13,119 nt of DNA, taken from JBQTIM01 sp052388135. Lineage in GTDB: Bacteria > Elusimicrobiota > Elusimicrobia > FEN-1173. Positions within the stretch are counted from its first letter, which is position 1, and every line of letters starts with the position of its first letter. The translations under genes and the position numbers were made by a program. The notes below the pieces were generated by a model. The model was not told where the DNA came from and made no database searches. It saw only the letters and a list, made by a program, of their open reading frames with translations. The stretch is taken from NCBI GenBank assembly GCA_052388135.1, contig JBQTIM010000191.1, forward strand, positions 1 through 13,119, given 5' to 3'. Shown here piece by piece: positions 1 to 8,326 of this stretch.

Positions 1-3000
1 CCGCGCCCGGCAGCTGGCCGATGAGGTAGTTGACGCGGGCGGTGCGGGACGGATCGCTGGGAGTGCCGGCGCCGTTGAGCGATTTCACGCGGTAGAAGTA
101 GGTGCCGGGGGCCCGGTCCGTGAAGACGAAGAAGGTTTTGGCCGTGGTCAACGCCAGAGCCTGGGCGCCGGGGGCGGCGGCGACGGCGGCTCCGGCGGAG
201 GAAACGGTCTTCCAAATGGGGCTCAGTCCGAAGCGCTCCTCCAGAACGTAGCCTTGCAGGCCCGACAGGGTGGTCTGGGCGGAAGGCCAGCTCACCACGT
301 AGCCGCCCTGCTCCACCTTGACGGCGATGTCCAAGGGCGGCTGGGGCTTGTTGACGTCCACGCGGATACCGTCGGAGACGCCGACCTCGCTCCATTTGCC
401 GAAGCTGCTCTTCACTTTGATGAACACGAAATAGGTGACGCCGTCCTCGAGGGCCAGCGCGGTGATGGGGAAATCTCCGGGGATCGGCGACAGGGACGTC
501 CAGTCCCGCACGTCCCGCGCGCCGCTGCTGGTTCCGACGGCGTAAAAGGCCTCTTCAAAGGCGCCGGACAGCAACGTGGAGGACCAGGATATGTCGAGCT
601 GGAGGACGCGGTTGGTGAAGGCGCCGCCGTCCCGCACCACGGGCTGGGAAGGCGTCCGCAGGTCGCGCACCCGGGCCAGGCCCGAGAATCCGTTGCCGGC
701 CAGCGGGGCCAGGACGTCGGGAGCGGTCACGGTGATGTAGGCCGATGTGGAGACGGCCAGGCCCACGGTGGCGTCGGCCGTGGCGCCGTCGGCCAGGGCG
801 GCGGCCAGGAAATAGTTCGAGTCCGCTGCAATAATGTTTTCAGCCAGCCCGGCGAACGTGGCCGCGCCGCCGACGAAAGGAACCGCCGCCACCAGCGCGT
901 CGGAGCCGGTTTCCAGGACGCCGGAGCCGTTCTGATCACGATAGAGGGCGGCGCGCGTGACGAAGGCCTCAGCCAAGGTTCCGGCCAGGTCCACCCGCAG
1001 GGACTGAAGGGCGGCGCGGTCCTGGTCCGTGCGGACCGACAGTTTCAGGAAGGCGGTGTCGCCCGCGCCCTGGGGAACTTCCGCGGGCGCCTGGTTGATG
1101 GCCGTTACGAGAACCGTGTCCGGCGTGTCCAGAACGGTCACCGGCGAGGATGTCATGGGGAAGTTGGCGTTGACCACGAAATCCGGGGAGCCGACCGAAA
1201 CGTCGGAAGTCGTGGAGACGGACAGAGTCACGGTTTGGCCCGGAGTCGCCAGCGACGAGATGTCCGCGCCCAGGAAGTAGGTTTCCGTCGCCGCGCCCAG
1301 GGTTTGAGCGGGCTCCAGGGCCACGGCGGCGCGGCCGCCCACCAGGACGGGATGGCCCAGCGCCAGCTCGATGTCGGAGGCGTCGTAGGAGCCGACCGTG
1401 CCCGCGGACGGATTGTCTTTGTAGAGGTGCAGGCGGCTGATGAACCCGTCGGGCAAAGAGCCCGTCTTGGTGACGGCGAGGCTCTGCCACGTCACCGTGT
1501 TGGACGCCGCCGAGGCCGCGATCTTCAGGAAAATGACCGAGGTTCCCTGGGAGGCGTTGGCCGGAGCCAAATTGGCCGGCGCCATGTTCAGGCCGTCCAC
1601 GGTGCCCTGAATGAGGGTAAGAGCCGAGTCCAGAGGGAAGGTCCCCGCGGCCACGTCCGGCGCGGCCAGCGTGAAGGAGGCCGAGGAGTTGATCCGCGCC
1701 CCGATGGTGTGGCCGGGGACGGCGGAGCCGGACAGGTCCAGGGCCACGAAATAAGTCCGCGTGCTGGACGTGATCAGCTGCGTCGGGAAAGACAGAGCCG
1801 CGCTGGCCAGGGTGAAGGTGTTGCTGGCCAAGAAAAGGTCCGTGCCCACGTCCAGGACGCCGTTGCCGTTCTCGTCGCGGTAAAGCTTGACGCGCTGGGC
1901 CTCGGCGTCGTTGGATGCGCCCAGCCGGCTCACCGACAGGCCGCTCCATTCCCCCGTGAAAGACTCCATGCGCACGTCCAGCTTGAGGAACGGGACGTTC
2001 TGAGAGCCTTGGGAAACCACCCCGGGTGCCAGAGAAACGGCCGATGCGAGCATCTGGACCGGCGGCTCTTGAACCGTGACGGGCGCGGTGTTGAAAGGAA
2101 ATCCGTCGGAGGACACCGTGTTGGGCGCGCCCACCGTCGGATAAGCGTTGGTCAGGAGGCGGAGCCCGTGAGTCGTGCCGGCCTCGGCCACGGCGGCGAA
2201 ATCCCCCACGACGAAGAAGTAGCCGGTGGACGTTCCGATCAGTTGCGAGTCGAAAGTGAGAAGGGTCGTATTGGCGCTGAACGTGCCGCTGGCGATCTGC
2301 ACGTCGGCCACGGAGTTGAACGCGCCGTTGAGGTCCGCGTCTTTGTAGAGGCGGAGGGCGGCCAAGCCCGAGTCCTGCCCCGAGCCGGTGCGGTCGAACC
2401 GGATGCGGGTGAGGGGGGCATTGGAGAGTGAGGCCGCAAACCCGAGCCGCGCCAAGGCGACCCCGGTTTGACCCGGCGTCACGGAGGCCGGCGCGAGATT
2501 TTGCCCGGCCATCGAGACGACGTCCGGGTAATCCTGGATGGTGGACAAGGAAGAGGCGTGGGGGAAGCCCGTCGACAGGACTTGGTCGGGCGCGGACAAG
2601 AGGAACGCAGCGGTGGTGTCCAGGGACAGCCCCAGGGTGCGGCCGGTTTGGGCCAGGGGGGCGATGTCCAGGCCGACGAATATGTATTGAACCGCCGGCG
2701 TGATGGAATAACCGGACGTCAAGGAAACGTTGGCCAAGCCGCCGGAAAAGGTGTCCGAGCCGCCGCTGATCTGGGTGTCGGTTCCCGGGCCGTCCCAGAC
2801 GCCGTTGCCGTTGGCGTCGCGGAATATCTTCACGGCGCGCACGCCCGCGTCCGAGCCGTCGCCCAGCCGCCGCAAATTTAAGCCCGTCATGGTGGCGCCG
2901 TGGTCGTCCACGGAAAGCCCCAGGCGCAGGAAGACGCGGTCGGCGTCGCCCTGCGTCACGCTGCCGGGCGCGAGGTCCAGACGGGCCACGGAAACGGAAT

Positions 3001-6000
3001 CCACGGTGGCTTTGATTTCGGTTATCCCGGAATCCAGCGGGTAGCCGGCCGCGTTGACCTCGGTGTTGAAGTCCAGGACGCCCACGGCCGTGCGGTTGGA
3101 AACGCGCAGGCCCACGGAGTTGCCGGGGGCCGCGTTCTCCGACAGGCGGAAGACGACGAAATAGGAGGAGGTGCTGGTGGAAATGGTCTGCGTAGAAACG
3201 CCCACCACGGCGTTGGCGCCCGACAACGGCGCGGTGCCGATGAGGGTGTCGGTGCCGGGCTCGAAGGCACCGGCGACGCCCAAGTCCTTCCAAATTTCCA
3301 CGGCGGCCACGTCGGAGTCCGCGCCGGAACCCAGGCGGAAGAGGGACAGCGATGTCCAGCGCGTGTCGCTGTGGTCGGTCCAAAGGGAAAGGCGCTCCGA
3401 GGCCACACGCTGGTCCTGGAAGGCCGTGGCGGGGGCCGTGCTCTGGCCAGTCATGAACAAAACGTTGTCGGGATGGTTGGAGATGGACCGCAGGGCCGTG
3501 GAGAAGGGCAGGTTGGACGAGCTTAAGGCATCGTTCTGCGGCGCGCCGCTGAGAGTGAAGGCGCCCACGGGCAGACGGATTCCGAAACTGCCGACGGCCG
3601 CCGAGGCGGCTATGTCACCCGTCAGGAAGTAAACGGTTCCCGCGGGCACGGCGGGCTCGGCCGCGCCGAGGGTGACCGTGGAAACGCCGTTGACGAAAGC
3701 CCAGGAAGCCGAAAGGGCGGTGTCCGAAGCGGCGCTGAAAACTCCGTCGCCGTTGTCGCGGAAAATGCGGAGCGAGACGGCGCCGTCCCCCGCGGTGCCC
3801 AAGCGTTCCACGCGCAGTTTGGTCCAAAAGGCCTGATCCTGGTTGACGGAAACGGTCAGCTTGGCCAGGGCCGCGCTGGTTCCCGGGTTCAGGACGGCGG
3901 GGGAAACGTCCTGCCGCGCGCTCAGGGAAACCGTGTCCGGCGCGTCCAAAACCTGCACGCGGCCGGAGGGTTGCTGAGTGAGCGCGCCCACGGAAACGTA
4001 GGCATTGGAAAAATCAAAATAATAATTATTGACCGTCAAGGACAAACCCACGGCGTTGCCTCCGGTGATGGTTGCGGCAGGCGACAGCGTCATGGTGACG
4101 AAAAAAGTCTTGGCGGCGGTCCCGATGATTTGGGCGGGAGACATGGCCAACTGCGCCTGGCCGGCCGTGAAGCCGACGTTGGACGCGGTGACCAAAGAAT
4201 CGGAAACGGTATCGAAAATGCCGTCCCCGTTGTCGGCGTATACACGCACCGCCGACACGTCCGCGTCCGAGCCGCCTTCGCGGCGGAGCCGAAGGAAATC
4301 CCAATTGGCCGAGCCCGCCAGTGTGTTCAGCGTGAGTTTATACATCATGGAGGTGGAGCCTTGCTCGGCCGCCGCCGGCGCCTGGGTGGAAACAGCCACG
4401 TTGACATAATTGGCCTGGGGATCCGTGTGGCGGAGGACGCGATGCCACCCCAAATCCGTGAGGAAAAGCCTGTTGCGCCAGGACATCAGCCCGGGCACGT
4501 GGACCATGGTTTTGGCGTTGATGCCCGACGGAACGGTGGTCATATCGGGCGCGCCCAGGACAACGTCGGCCGCCGCGCCGTTGGTGGCTGGAATGTTGTT
4601 CCAAATCAATACGCGCCGCCCGCCCGGGCTGTTGTATTCGCCGATGAAGAGGCGCTTGCCGTCGCTCCAGAGGCCGTAGGGCGTCTGGACGCAGGTCGCC
4701 GACGGCCAGGGGGAGCACGTTGAGCCGGTGAAATCGGGATTCCCCACCACCACGTCCGCCGCCTGCCCGTTGGAGAGCGTGTTGACATTGTTCCAGATCA
4801 AGACCCGGCCGTTGATCCAGTCCGTGACGTAAAGCCTCTGGCCGTCGGAAACGACGCGCAGGGGCTGGTTCAGCGTGTTCGCGGCGGCGGTCCCGCCGCG
4901 GTTGGGTCCTGCGAAAACGTCCAGCGCGGACTGGCCCAGAACCACGTCGGCCGATGCGCCGTTTGTGAGCGCGTCGACGTCGTTCCAGACGAGGACACGG
5001 TGGTGATGATGATCCGCCACAAAAAGCCGTTTTCCGTCCGAAAAGACCCCGGACGGGAAGTAAAGCCAGCCCGCCTTGTTCAAGAAGGGGTTGTTGGGGG
5101 TGCGGCTGACGAAGTCGTTTTGGCCCAGCACGCCGTCGGCCGGCTTGCCGTTGGACCAATTGGAGACGTCGTTCCACCACAAGATGCGATGGTTGTAATG
5201 GTCGGCCACGAAAAGGCGCCGCCCGTCGGAGGCGATGCCGTGGGGATAATACAGGGATTGGGCCGTCACGGGGTCGAACCCCGACGTGCGGAAGTCGGGT
5301 TGTCCCAAGACGAATTGGGCGGCCTCGCCGTTGGTCAGCGCGTCCACATTGTTGAAAATCAACACCCGGTGGTTGTAGCGATCGGCCACGTAGAACCGCG
5401 TGCCGTCGGTCGTGATGTCCGCCGGATGGTGGAGCCCCGAGGCGTGCGGGCCGTTGTTGGGGGATCCGTAGTTGAAGCGGCCTTGGTGGCCCAGTTCCCG
5501 GTCGGCCGCCCCGGTCGCCACCGTCGGGTAGGACACGATCCGATGGTTGTATTGATCCGCCACCCAAATGCGGGTGCCGTCGCTCCAGACGCCGAAAGGA
5601 TAGGTGAAGCGGTTTTCCGTGGGGCCGCTGGTGTGAGCCGTGAAGTTGGGGACGCCGATGACTTGGTCCGCGGCCTGGCCGTTGGCGGGCGCGGTGCTGG
5701 ACCAGATGAGCACCCGGTGATTGTACCGGTCGGCCACGAATATCTTGCCGCCGTAAATGCCGGCGAAAGAAGGGTGCTCCAGCGTGTCGGCGGCCACCGC
5801 GCTGCCGCTCCCCGTGCGGTTGGCCAGGTTGGAAACGAAGTCCGCCTGACCCAAGACGCGGTCCGCCGGCGCGTGGTGGGTGGTGGGAATGGCGTCCCAA
5901 ATCAGGACGCGGTGGTTGCCGTGATCGGAAACGAACAAAGAATGCCCGTCGGAGAAAACCGCGATGGGATGGTTCAGGTCCTTCGCCGAGACGGGCTGGG

Positions 6001-6697
6001 TGCTGTTGGTGACGAAACCCGGCTGGCCCACCACCACGTCGGCCGGCTGGCCCGTGATCACGCCGGTGCTGTTCCAAATCAGGACCCGGTGGTTGTTGTA
6101 ATCCGACACGAAGATCTTGCCGCCGGCCGACCAGACGGCCCAGGGTGTGCGGAGAGTGTTGGCGCCGGTGCCGGAGCCCGAGCCGGTGAGGCTGACTTGG
6201 CCCAAAACGATGTCGGCGGCCTGCCCGTTGGTCAGCGACGCGGCGTTGTTCCAGATCATGACGCGGTTGTTTGAGACGTCCGCCACGTAGAGACGCGAAC
6301 CATCGCAGTGGACGAAGCCGGGGTAATGCATGCCGCCGGCCTGGACGCCGCCGCCCCGGTTGGGCCGGTTGGAGGTGAAGTTCGGCTGGCCCAAAACGAC
6401 GTCGGGCTCGGCGCCCGCGGCCGGGGACGCCGTGTTGTAGACCAGCACGCGGTGGTTGTAGCGGTCGGAGACGAAGGTCTTACCGATGGGCGTGGAAATG
6501 AAAACGTTGCTGGGATAGTAGAATCCGCCGCGTTCGGGGGAATCTGTGGCCTTATCCAGATCGGCCGTGAAGAAATTGTTCTGGCCTAAAACGAGATCGG
6601 CGTCCTGATAGGTGGCGAAATTGGCGCGCGCTCGGCCCAGGGGAGCCAGGCAGAGAGCCAGGGCCAGCATGGAAAACTTGAGTTGAGTGGGCGTCAT
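1..6697 (-). CDS. Giant exported repeat protein: NHL-like propellers, eight ~157-aa repeats, Fn3 domains (3' end outside window)
   Basis: One frame stays open from the ATG at 6697-6695 to the left edge, giving 2232 codons with no stop, so the C-terminus is missing. Residues 1-25 form a signal peptide: K7, a hydrophobic core from M10, and cleavage predicted after ARA at 23-25. C16 lacks a proper lipobox. Residues ~28-760 hold twelve repeats of the type F-V-A/S-D-x-x-N-H-R-V-L-I-W-N followed by NGxAADVVLGQPDFT, resembling NHL beta-propeller blades. Residues ~765-2010 hold eight repeats of ~157 residues, each with a DNGDGIFD-like loop. Residues ~2014-2115 and ~2116-2225 look like two fibronectin type III domains. 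It is the last visible gene after fliFG, motA and motB, 29 bases after the motB stop. The only Shine-Dalgarno-like GGAGA lies 16 bases from the start, which is long, so translation may depend on coupling. The architecture suggests an extracellular or surface-bound adhesin or scaffold; no enzyme motif is visible. The precise role is unknown. Confidence 0.9.
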   Translation of the reverse strand, partial: MTPTQLKFSMLALALCLAPLGRARANFATYQDADLVLGQNNFFTADLDKATDSPERGGFYYPSNVFISTPIGKTFVSDRYNHRVLVYNTASPAAGAEPDVVLGQPNFTSNRPNRGGGVQAGGMHYPGFVHCDGSRLYVADVSNNRVMIWNNAASLTNGQAADIVLGQVSLTGSGSGTGANTLRTPWAVWSAGGKIFVSDYNNHRVLIWNSTGVITGQPADVVVGQPGFVTNSTQPVSAKDLNHPIAVFSDGHSLFVSDHGNHRVLIWDAIPTTHHAPADRVLGQADFVSNLANRTGSGSAVAADTLEHPSFAGIYGGKIFVADRYNHRVLIWSSTAPANGQAADQVIGVPNFTAHTSGPTENRFTYPFGVWSDGTRIWVADQYNHRIVSYPTVATGAADRELGHQGRFNYGSPNNGPHASGLHHPADITTDGTRFYVADRYNHRVLIFNNVDALTNGEAAQFVLGQPDFRTSGFDPVTAQSLYYPHGIASDGRRLFVADHYNHRILWWNDVSNWSNGKPADGVLGQNDFVSRTPNNPFLNKAGWLYFPSGVFSDGKRLFVADHHHHRVLVWNDVDALTNGASADVVLGQSALDVFAGPNRGGTAAANTLNQPLRVVSDGQRLYVTDWINGRVLIWNNVNTLSNGQAADVVVGNPDFTGSTCSPWPSATCVQTPYGLWSDGKRLFIGEYNSPGGRRVLIWNNIPATNGAAADVVLGAPDMTTVPSGINAKTMVHVPGLMSWRNRLFLTDLGWHRVLRHTDPQANYVNVAVSTQAPAAAEQGSTSMMYKLTLNTLAGSANWDFLRLRREGGSDADVSAVRVYADNGDGIFDTVSDSLVTASNVGFTAGQAQLAMSPAQIIGTAAKTFFVTMTLSPAATITGGNAVGLSLTVNNYYFDFSNAYVSVGALTQQPSGRVQVLDAPDTVSLSARQDVSPAVLNPGTSAALAKLTVSVNQDQAFWTKLRVERLGTAGDGAVSLRIFRDNGDGVFSAASDTALSASWAFVNGVSTVTLGAAEPAVPAGTVYFLTGDIAASAAVGSFGIRLPVGAFTLSGAPQNDALSSSNLPFSTALRSISNHPDNVLFMTGQSTAPATAFQDQRVASERLSLWTDHSDTRWTSLSLFRLGSGADSDVAAVEIWKDLGVAGAFEPGTDTLIGTAPLSGANAVVGVSTQTISTSTSSYFVVFRLSENAAPGNSVGLRVSNRTAVGVLDFNTEVNAAGYPLDSGITEIKATVDSVSVARLDLAPGSVTQGDADRVFLRLGLSVDDHGATMTGLNLRRLGDGSDAGVRAVKIFRDANGNGVWDGPGTDTQISGGSDTFSGGLANVSLTSGYSITPAVQYIFVGLDIAPLAQTGRTLGLSLDTTAAFLLSAPDQVLSTGFPHASSLSTIQDYPDVVSMAGQNLAPASVTPGQTGVALARLGFAASLSNAPLTRIRFDRTGSGQDSGLAALRLYKDADLNGAFNSVADVQIASGTFSANTTLLTFDSQLIGTSTGYFFVVGDFAAVAEAGTTHGLRLLTNAYPTVGAPNTVSSDGFPFNTAPVTVQEPPVQMLASAVSLAPGVVSQGSQNVPFLKLDVRMESFTGEWSGLSVSRLGASNDAEAQRVKLYRDENGNGVLDVGTDLFLASNTFTLASAALSFPTQLITSSTRTYFVALDLSGSAVPGHTIGARINSSASFTLAAPDVAAGTFPLDSALTLIQGTVDGLNMAPANLAPANASQGTSVIFLKIAASAASNTVTWQSLAVTKTGSLPDGFISRLHLYKDNPSAGTVGSYDASDIELALGHPVLVGGRAAVALEPAQTLGAATETYFLGADISSLATPGQTVTLSVSTTSDVSVGSPDFVVNANFPMTSSPVTVLDTPDTVLVTAINQAPAEVPQGAGDTAFLKLSVRTDQDRAALQSLRVDLAGTLAEAFVTRAALYRDQNGSGVLETGSDALVAAVPFVGGAATFAGLAENIIAADSNYFLAAALADGATADATVGLAVSTSAYITVTAPDVLAPLAGNGFSGLARVRDLRTPSQPVVRDGGAFTNRVLQLDISWSSTLLSGAFEEAFYAVGTSSGARDVRDWTSLSPIPGDFPITALALEDGVTYFVFIKVKSSFGKWSEVGVSDGIRVDVNKPQPPLDIAVKVEQGGYVVSWPSAQTTLSGLQGYVLEERFGLSPIWKTVSSAGAAVAAAPGAQALALTTAKTFFVFTDRAPGTYFYRVKSLNGAGTPSDPSRTARVNYLIGQLPGA
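2..660 (-). other. Two fibronectin type III-like domains at the visible C-terminal end
   Basis: Residues ~2014-2115 begin with PSQPVV and contain LDISW, GVTYFVFIKVKS and a WSEVG segment. Residues ~2116-2225 begin with NKPQPPLDIAV and contain GYVVSW, GYVLEER and GTYFYRVKSLNGAGTPS. The Pro-rich start, the Trp in strand B and the Tyr-x-Y/F-x-V-K strand are typical of Fn3. The protein continues beyond the window, so more domains may follow. Confidence 0.7.
667..4400 (-). repeat. Eight tandem ~157-residue repeats with Asp/Asn/Gly loops (protein-level)
   Basis: The anchoring aspartate of each loop lies at residues 822, 981, 1138, 1294, 1453, 1608, 1761 and 1921 of the giant protein, a spacing of 153-160. 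Loops read DNGDGIFDTVSD, DNGDGVFSAASD, DLGVAGAFEPGTD, DANGNGVWDGPGTD, DADLNGAFNSVAD, DENGNGVLDVGTD, DNPSAGTVGSYDASD and DQNGSGVLETGSD. Each unit also has an upstream stretch like APxxVxxGxxxVxFLKLxL and W-x-x-L-x-V-x-R-x-G, and a downstream Y-F-V/L-x-x-D-L/I strand. The loops resemble dockerin/EF-hand-like calcium sites, so calcium binding is plausible for the best copies. I do not recognise a named family. Confidence 0.85.
4400..6620 (-). repeat. Twelve tandem ~60-residue NHL-like propeller repeats (protein-level)
   Basis: The NHRVLIWN-type core occurs at residues 81, 143, 202, 261, 326, 384, 442, 502, 565, 629, 693 and 751 of the giant protein, a spacing of 58-65 residues. Typical copies read DRYNHRVLVYN and DYNNHRVLIWN. 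Later copies decay (HHRVLVWN, NGRVLIWN, GRRVLIWN, WHRVLRHT). Each core is followed by NGxAADVVLGxPDF and then a P-x-G-V-x-S-D-G-x-x-L-F-V-A-D strand. Ordinary NHL blades are ~40-45 residues, so these are longer. Twelve copies would fit two six-bladed propellers, but the fold is inferred. The DNA is repetitive too, with recurring codons for N-H-R-V. Confidence 0.85.
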
Positions 6698-6726
6698 AAA
6701 ATTTGAGAGCGCGTCTCCATTTCGTT

Positions 6727-7437
6727 CTACCGCGACCGCACCAGGACGATTTCCACCCGGCGGTTCTGGGCGCGGCCTTCGTTGGTGGCGTTGTCGGCGG
6801 CGGGGCGGTTTTCACCGTAGCCCAGGCCGGAAAGCCTTTTGCGGTCCACGCCGTTGCGCACCAGGAACTCCATCACGTTGTGGGCGCGGGACGCGGACAA
6901 GAAGAAATTGTTGGGGAACTGGGCCGTGCTGATGGGCCTCGAATCGGTGTGGCCCTCCACCACGATGTCGTTGGGCAGATCCTTCACCAACTGAGCCAGG
7001 GTGGCCAGGAGAGGCTGAGCCCGCTGCTTCAAATCGGCCTGGCCGGACTCGAAAGAAATGGACTCGGGCAAGACCAGCCGGACGTTTTCCTCGTCGCTTT
7101 GAATTTGGACGAACTGGGAAAGGTCGCTGGCCTCTTTGGTTTCTTTGAGCTTGTAGGCGAAGGCCTCTTCCTCTTCAAAGCGCTTGACCCGCTCCATGCG
7201 CTCCGGGTCAATTTTTCCGCCGAAAGCCTTCTGGAGGTCGGTCAGTCCCTTTTCCAAACGGGCGCCCCGGGCGGCCGCGGCGCCGTCCTTGCCCATATAG
7301 ATGGCGAAGAGCGCCAGGAAGAATATCATGAGGAAGCTCATGAGATCCCCGTAGGTCACGGCCCAGAGGGCGCCCTTGTTGAGGGCGTTTTCCAGGTCGT
7401 CGGCCCGCTCGTGATATCCGGCGATTTCTTCGGACAT
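6727..7437 (-). CDS. motB: MotB-type stator subunit with OmpA-like peptidoglycan-binding domain
   Basis: This 236-residue protein is the peptidoglycan-anchored half of an ion-driven stator. A short cytoplasmic N-terminus is followed by one membrane helix at about residues 23-48. It contains WAVTYGDLMSFLMIFF, in which D31 matches the essential ion-binding aspartate of MotB (YADFM in E. coli). Residues ~55-115 are charged and probably form the plug and linker. Residues ~122-235 are an OmpA/MotB domain with FESGQADL, GHTDSRPI, LSASRAHNVMEFL, GYGENRP and NRRVEI. The ATG at 7437 has AAAAGGA just upstream, and the gene begins 18 bases after the motA stop, indicating co-transcription. All core residues look intact, so it is probably active. 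TolR/ExbD is excluded by the OmpA domain. AglS-like stators of gliding bacteria are a possible functional parallel. Confidence 0.93.
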   Translation of the reverse strand: MSEEIAGYHERADDLENALNKGALWAVTYGDLMSFLMIFFLALFAIYMGKDGAAAARGARLEKGLTDLQKAFGGKIDPERMERVKRFEEEEAFAYKLKETKEASDLSQFVQIQSDEENVRLVLPESISFESGQADLKQRAQPLLATLAQLVKDLPNDIVVEGHTDSRPISTAQFPNNFFLSASRAHNVMEFLVRNGVDRKRLSGLGYGENRPAADNATNEGRAQNRRVEIVLVRSR

Positions 7438-7455
7438 AAATCCTTTTAGGAGCGC

Positions 7456-8265
7456 CTAGCGCGCCCGAGCCGCGGCCAGGGCGGGCGAGGAGGCGGAGAA
7501 CCCGCCTTCCACGGCGCCTCTGTTCAGGAAAGCCCACAGCCTTTGTTCCACCACCAAGGGGAGTTCTTCGCGCAGGACGCGGAGAAGGCCTTCCAAGATC
7601 AAAGTTTTGGTTTGTTGTTCGTCCATGGCGTAGGCGCGCAGCTTGCCCGCCATGGGGACGCAGACCAGGTTGGCGAGGCTGATGCCGTAGAAGGCCGACG
7701 TGATGGCCACGGCCATGGAGGTGCCCAGGATTTCGGGGCTGGCGATGTTGCGCAGAACGCCGATGATGCCGATGAGCGTGCCCAGCAGGCCGAACATGGG
7801 CGACAGCACGCCGGCGGCCCGGAAGACGTTGGAAATTTCGTTGTTGCGGATGCGGGAGGAGTTGATCTGCCTCTCCAGCAGGACCTTCACCAGGTCGGGG
7901 TTCTGCACGTTCTGCAGGGCCACGTCGGCGGCGCGGGCCAGGAACCCGTCGGCCACGTGGGACGGAGCGTCGCGCAGGGCAAGGACGGGGCCCCTCTGCC
8001 GGGAAATCTCCGCCATGTTGGTCAGAATGGGAATCAATTCGTGGGAGTTCTTATAAGGAGAGGGCTTGAACACTTTGCCGAAACCGCGCAAGGCGTCCTT
8101 GATGTGGGACCATTCGCAGTGAAAGATCACCGACGCGATGGTGCCGCCCAGGACGATGACGATGCCGTGGAGGTTGAGGAAGACGCCGGTGACGCCCGCC
8201 TCCCAGAGGCCGAAAAAGATGACGCCGAAGCCGGCGATGAGACCGAAAATAGACGTGATTTCCAT
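7456..8265 (-). CDS. motA: MotA-type stator subunit (ion channel)
   Basis: This 269-residue protein forms the stator channel with MotB. Four membrane helices are visible at about residues 3-22, 28-50, 150-172 and 183-207, with a large cytoplasmic loop between the second and third. Family signatures include GIVIVLGGTIAS, SPMFGLLGTLIGIIGVL (P156), MAVAITSAFYGISLAN and CVPMAGKL (P204). The two prolines match the positions needed for torque in MotA. The C-terminal TLILEGLLRVLREELP segment is also typical. It resembles the PomA/short MotA branch more than E. coli MotA. A good Shine-Dalgarno (AAGGAG) lies 7 bases before the ATG. It follows the FliF-FliG fusion gene by 61 bases and precedes motB by 18. 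TolQ/ExbB is less likely given the pairing with MotB and the four-helix layout. Confidence 0.93.
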   Translation of the reverse strand: MEITSIFGLIAGFGVIFFGLWEAGVTGVFLNLHGIVIVLGGTIASVIFHCEWSHIKDALRGFGKVFKPSPYKNSHELIPILTNMAEISRQRGPVLALRDAPSHVADGFLARAADVALQNVQNPDLVKVLLERQINSSRIRNNEISNVFRAAGVLSPMFGLLGTLIGIIGVLRNIASPEILGTSMAVAITSAFYGISLANLVCVPMAGKLRAYAMDEQQTKTLILEGLLRVLREELPLVVEQRLWAFLNRGAVEGGFSASSPALAAARAR

Positions 8266-8290
8266 AGTTTAGCTCCTTGCGATGTCCTCG

Positions 8291-8314
8291 GGCCTCCGCC
8301 GGAAGGCGGGGCCG
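8291..8314 (-). other. Hairpin between the fliF-fliG fusion gene and motA
   Basis: In the 61-base gap, CCGCC and GGCGG arms flank a 4-base loop at 8296-8309. They extend with GGCC arms on both sides, with one bulged base. There is no T tract on the minus strand, so it is not an evident terminator. It may protect an mRNA end or lower expression of downstream genes relative to the fusion; this is inferred from position. Confidence 0.4.
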
Positions 8315-8326
8315 GAGATCTTTAAA

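Noticed and set aside
254..2431. A 725-codon plus-strand frame, and similar long frames at 5000-6274 and 3971-4723
   Set aside because: They lie codon-for-codon opposite the giant minus-strand gene, have Gly/Arg/His/Val-rich sequences with no domain or signal, and no ribosome sites. They result from high GC at third codon positions.
969..3383. An 804-codon minus-strand frame, and one of 579 codons at 4338-6077
   Set aside because: Both overlap the true giant frame out of register and read as Arg/Gly/Pro-rich noise. The true frame shows regularly spaced repeats.
6630..6697. Lipoprotein signal for the giant protein (C16)
   Set aside because: The residue before C16 is Leu, which does not fit a lipobox, and an ARA site follows at residues 23-25.
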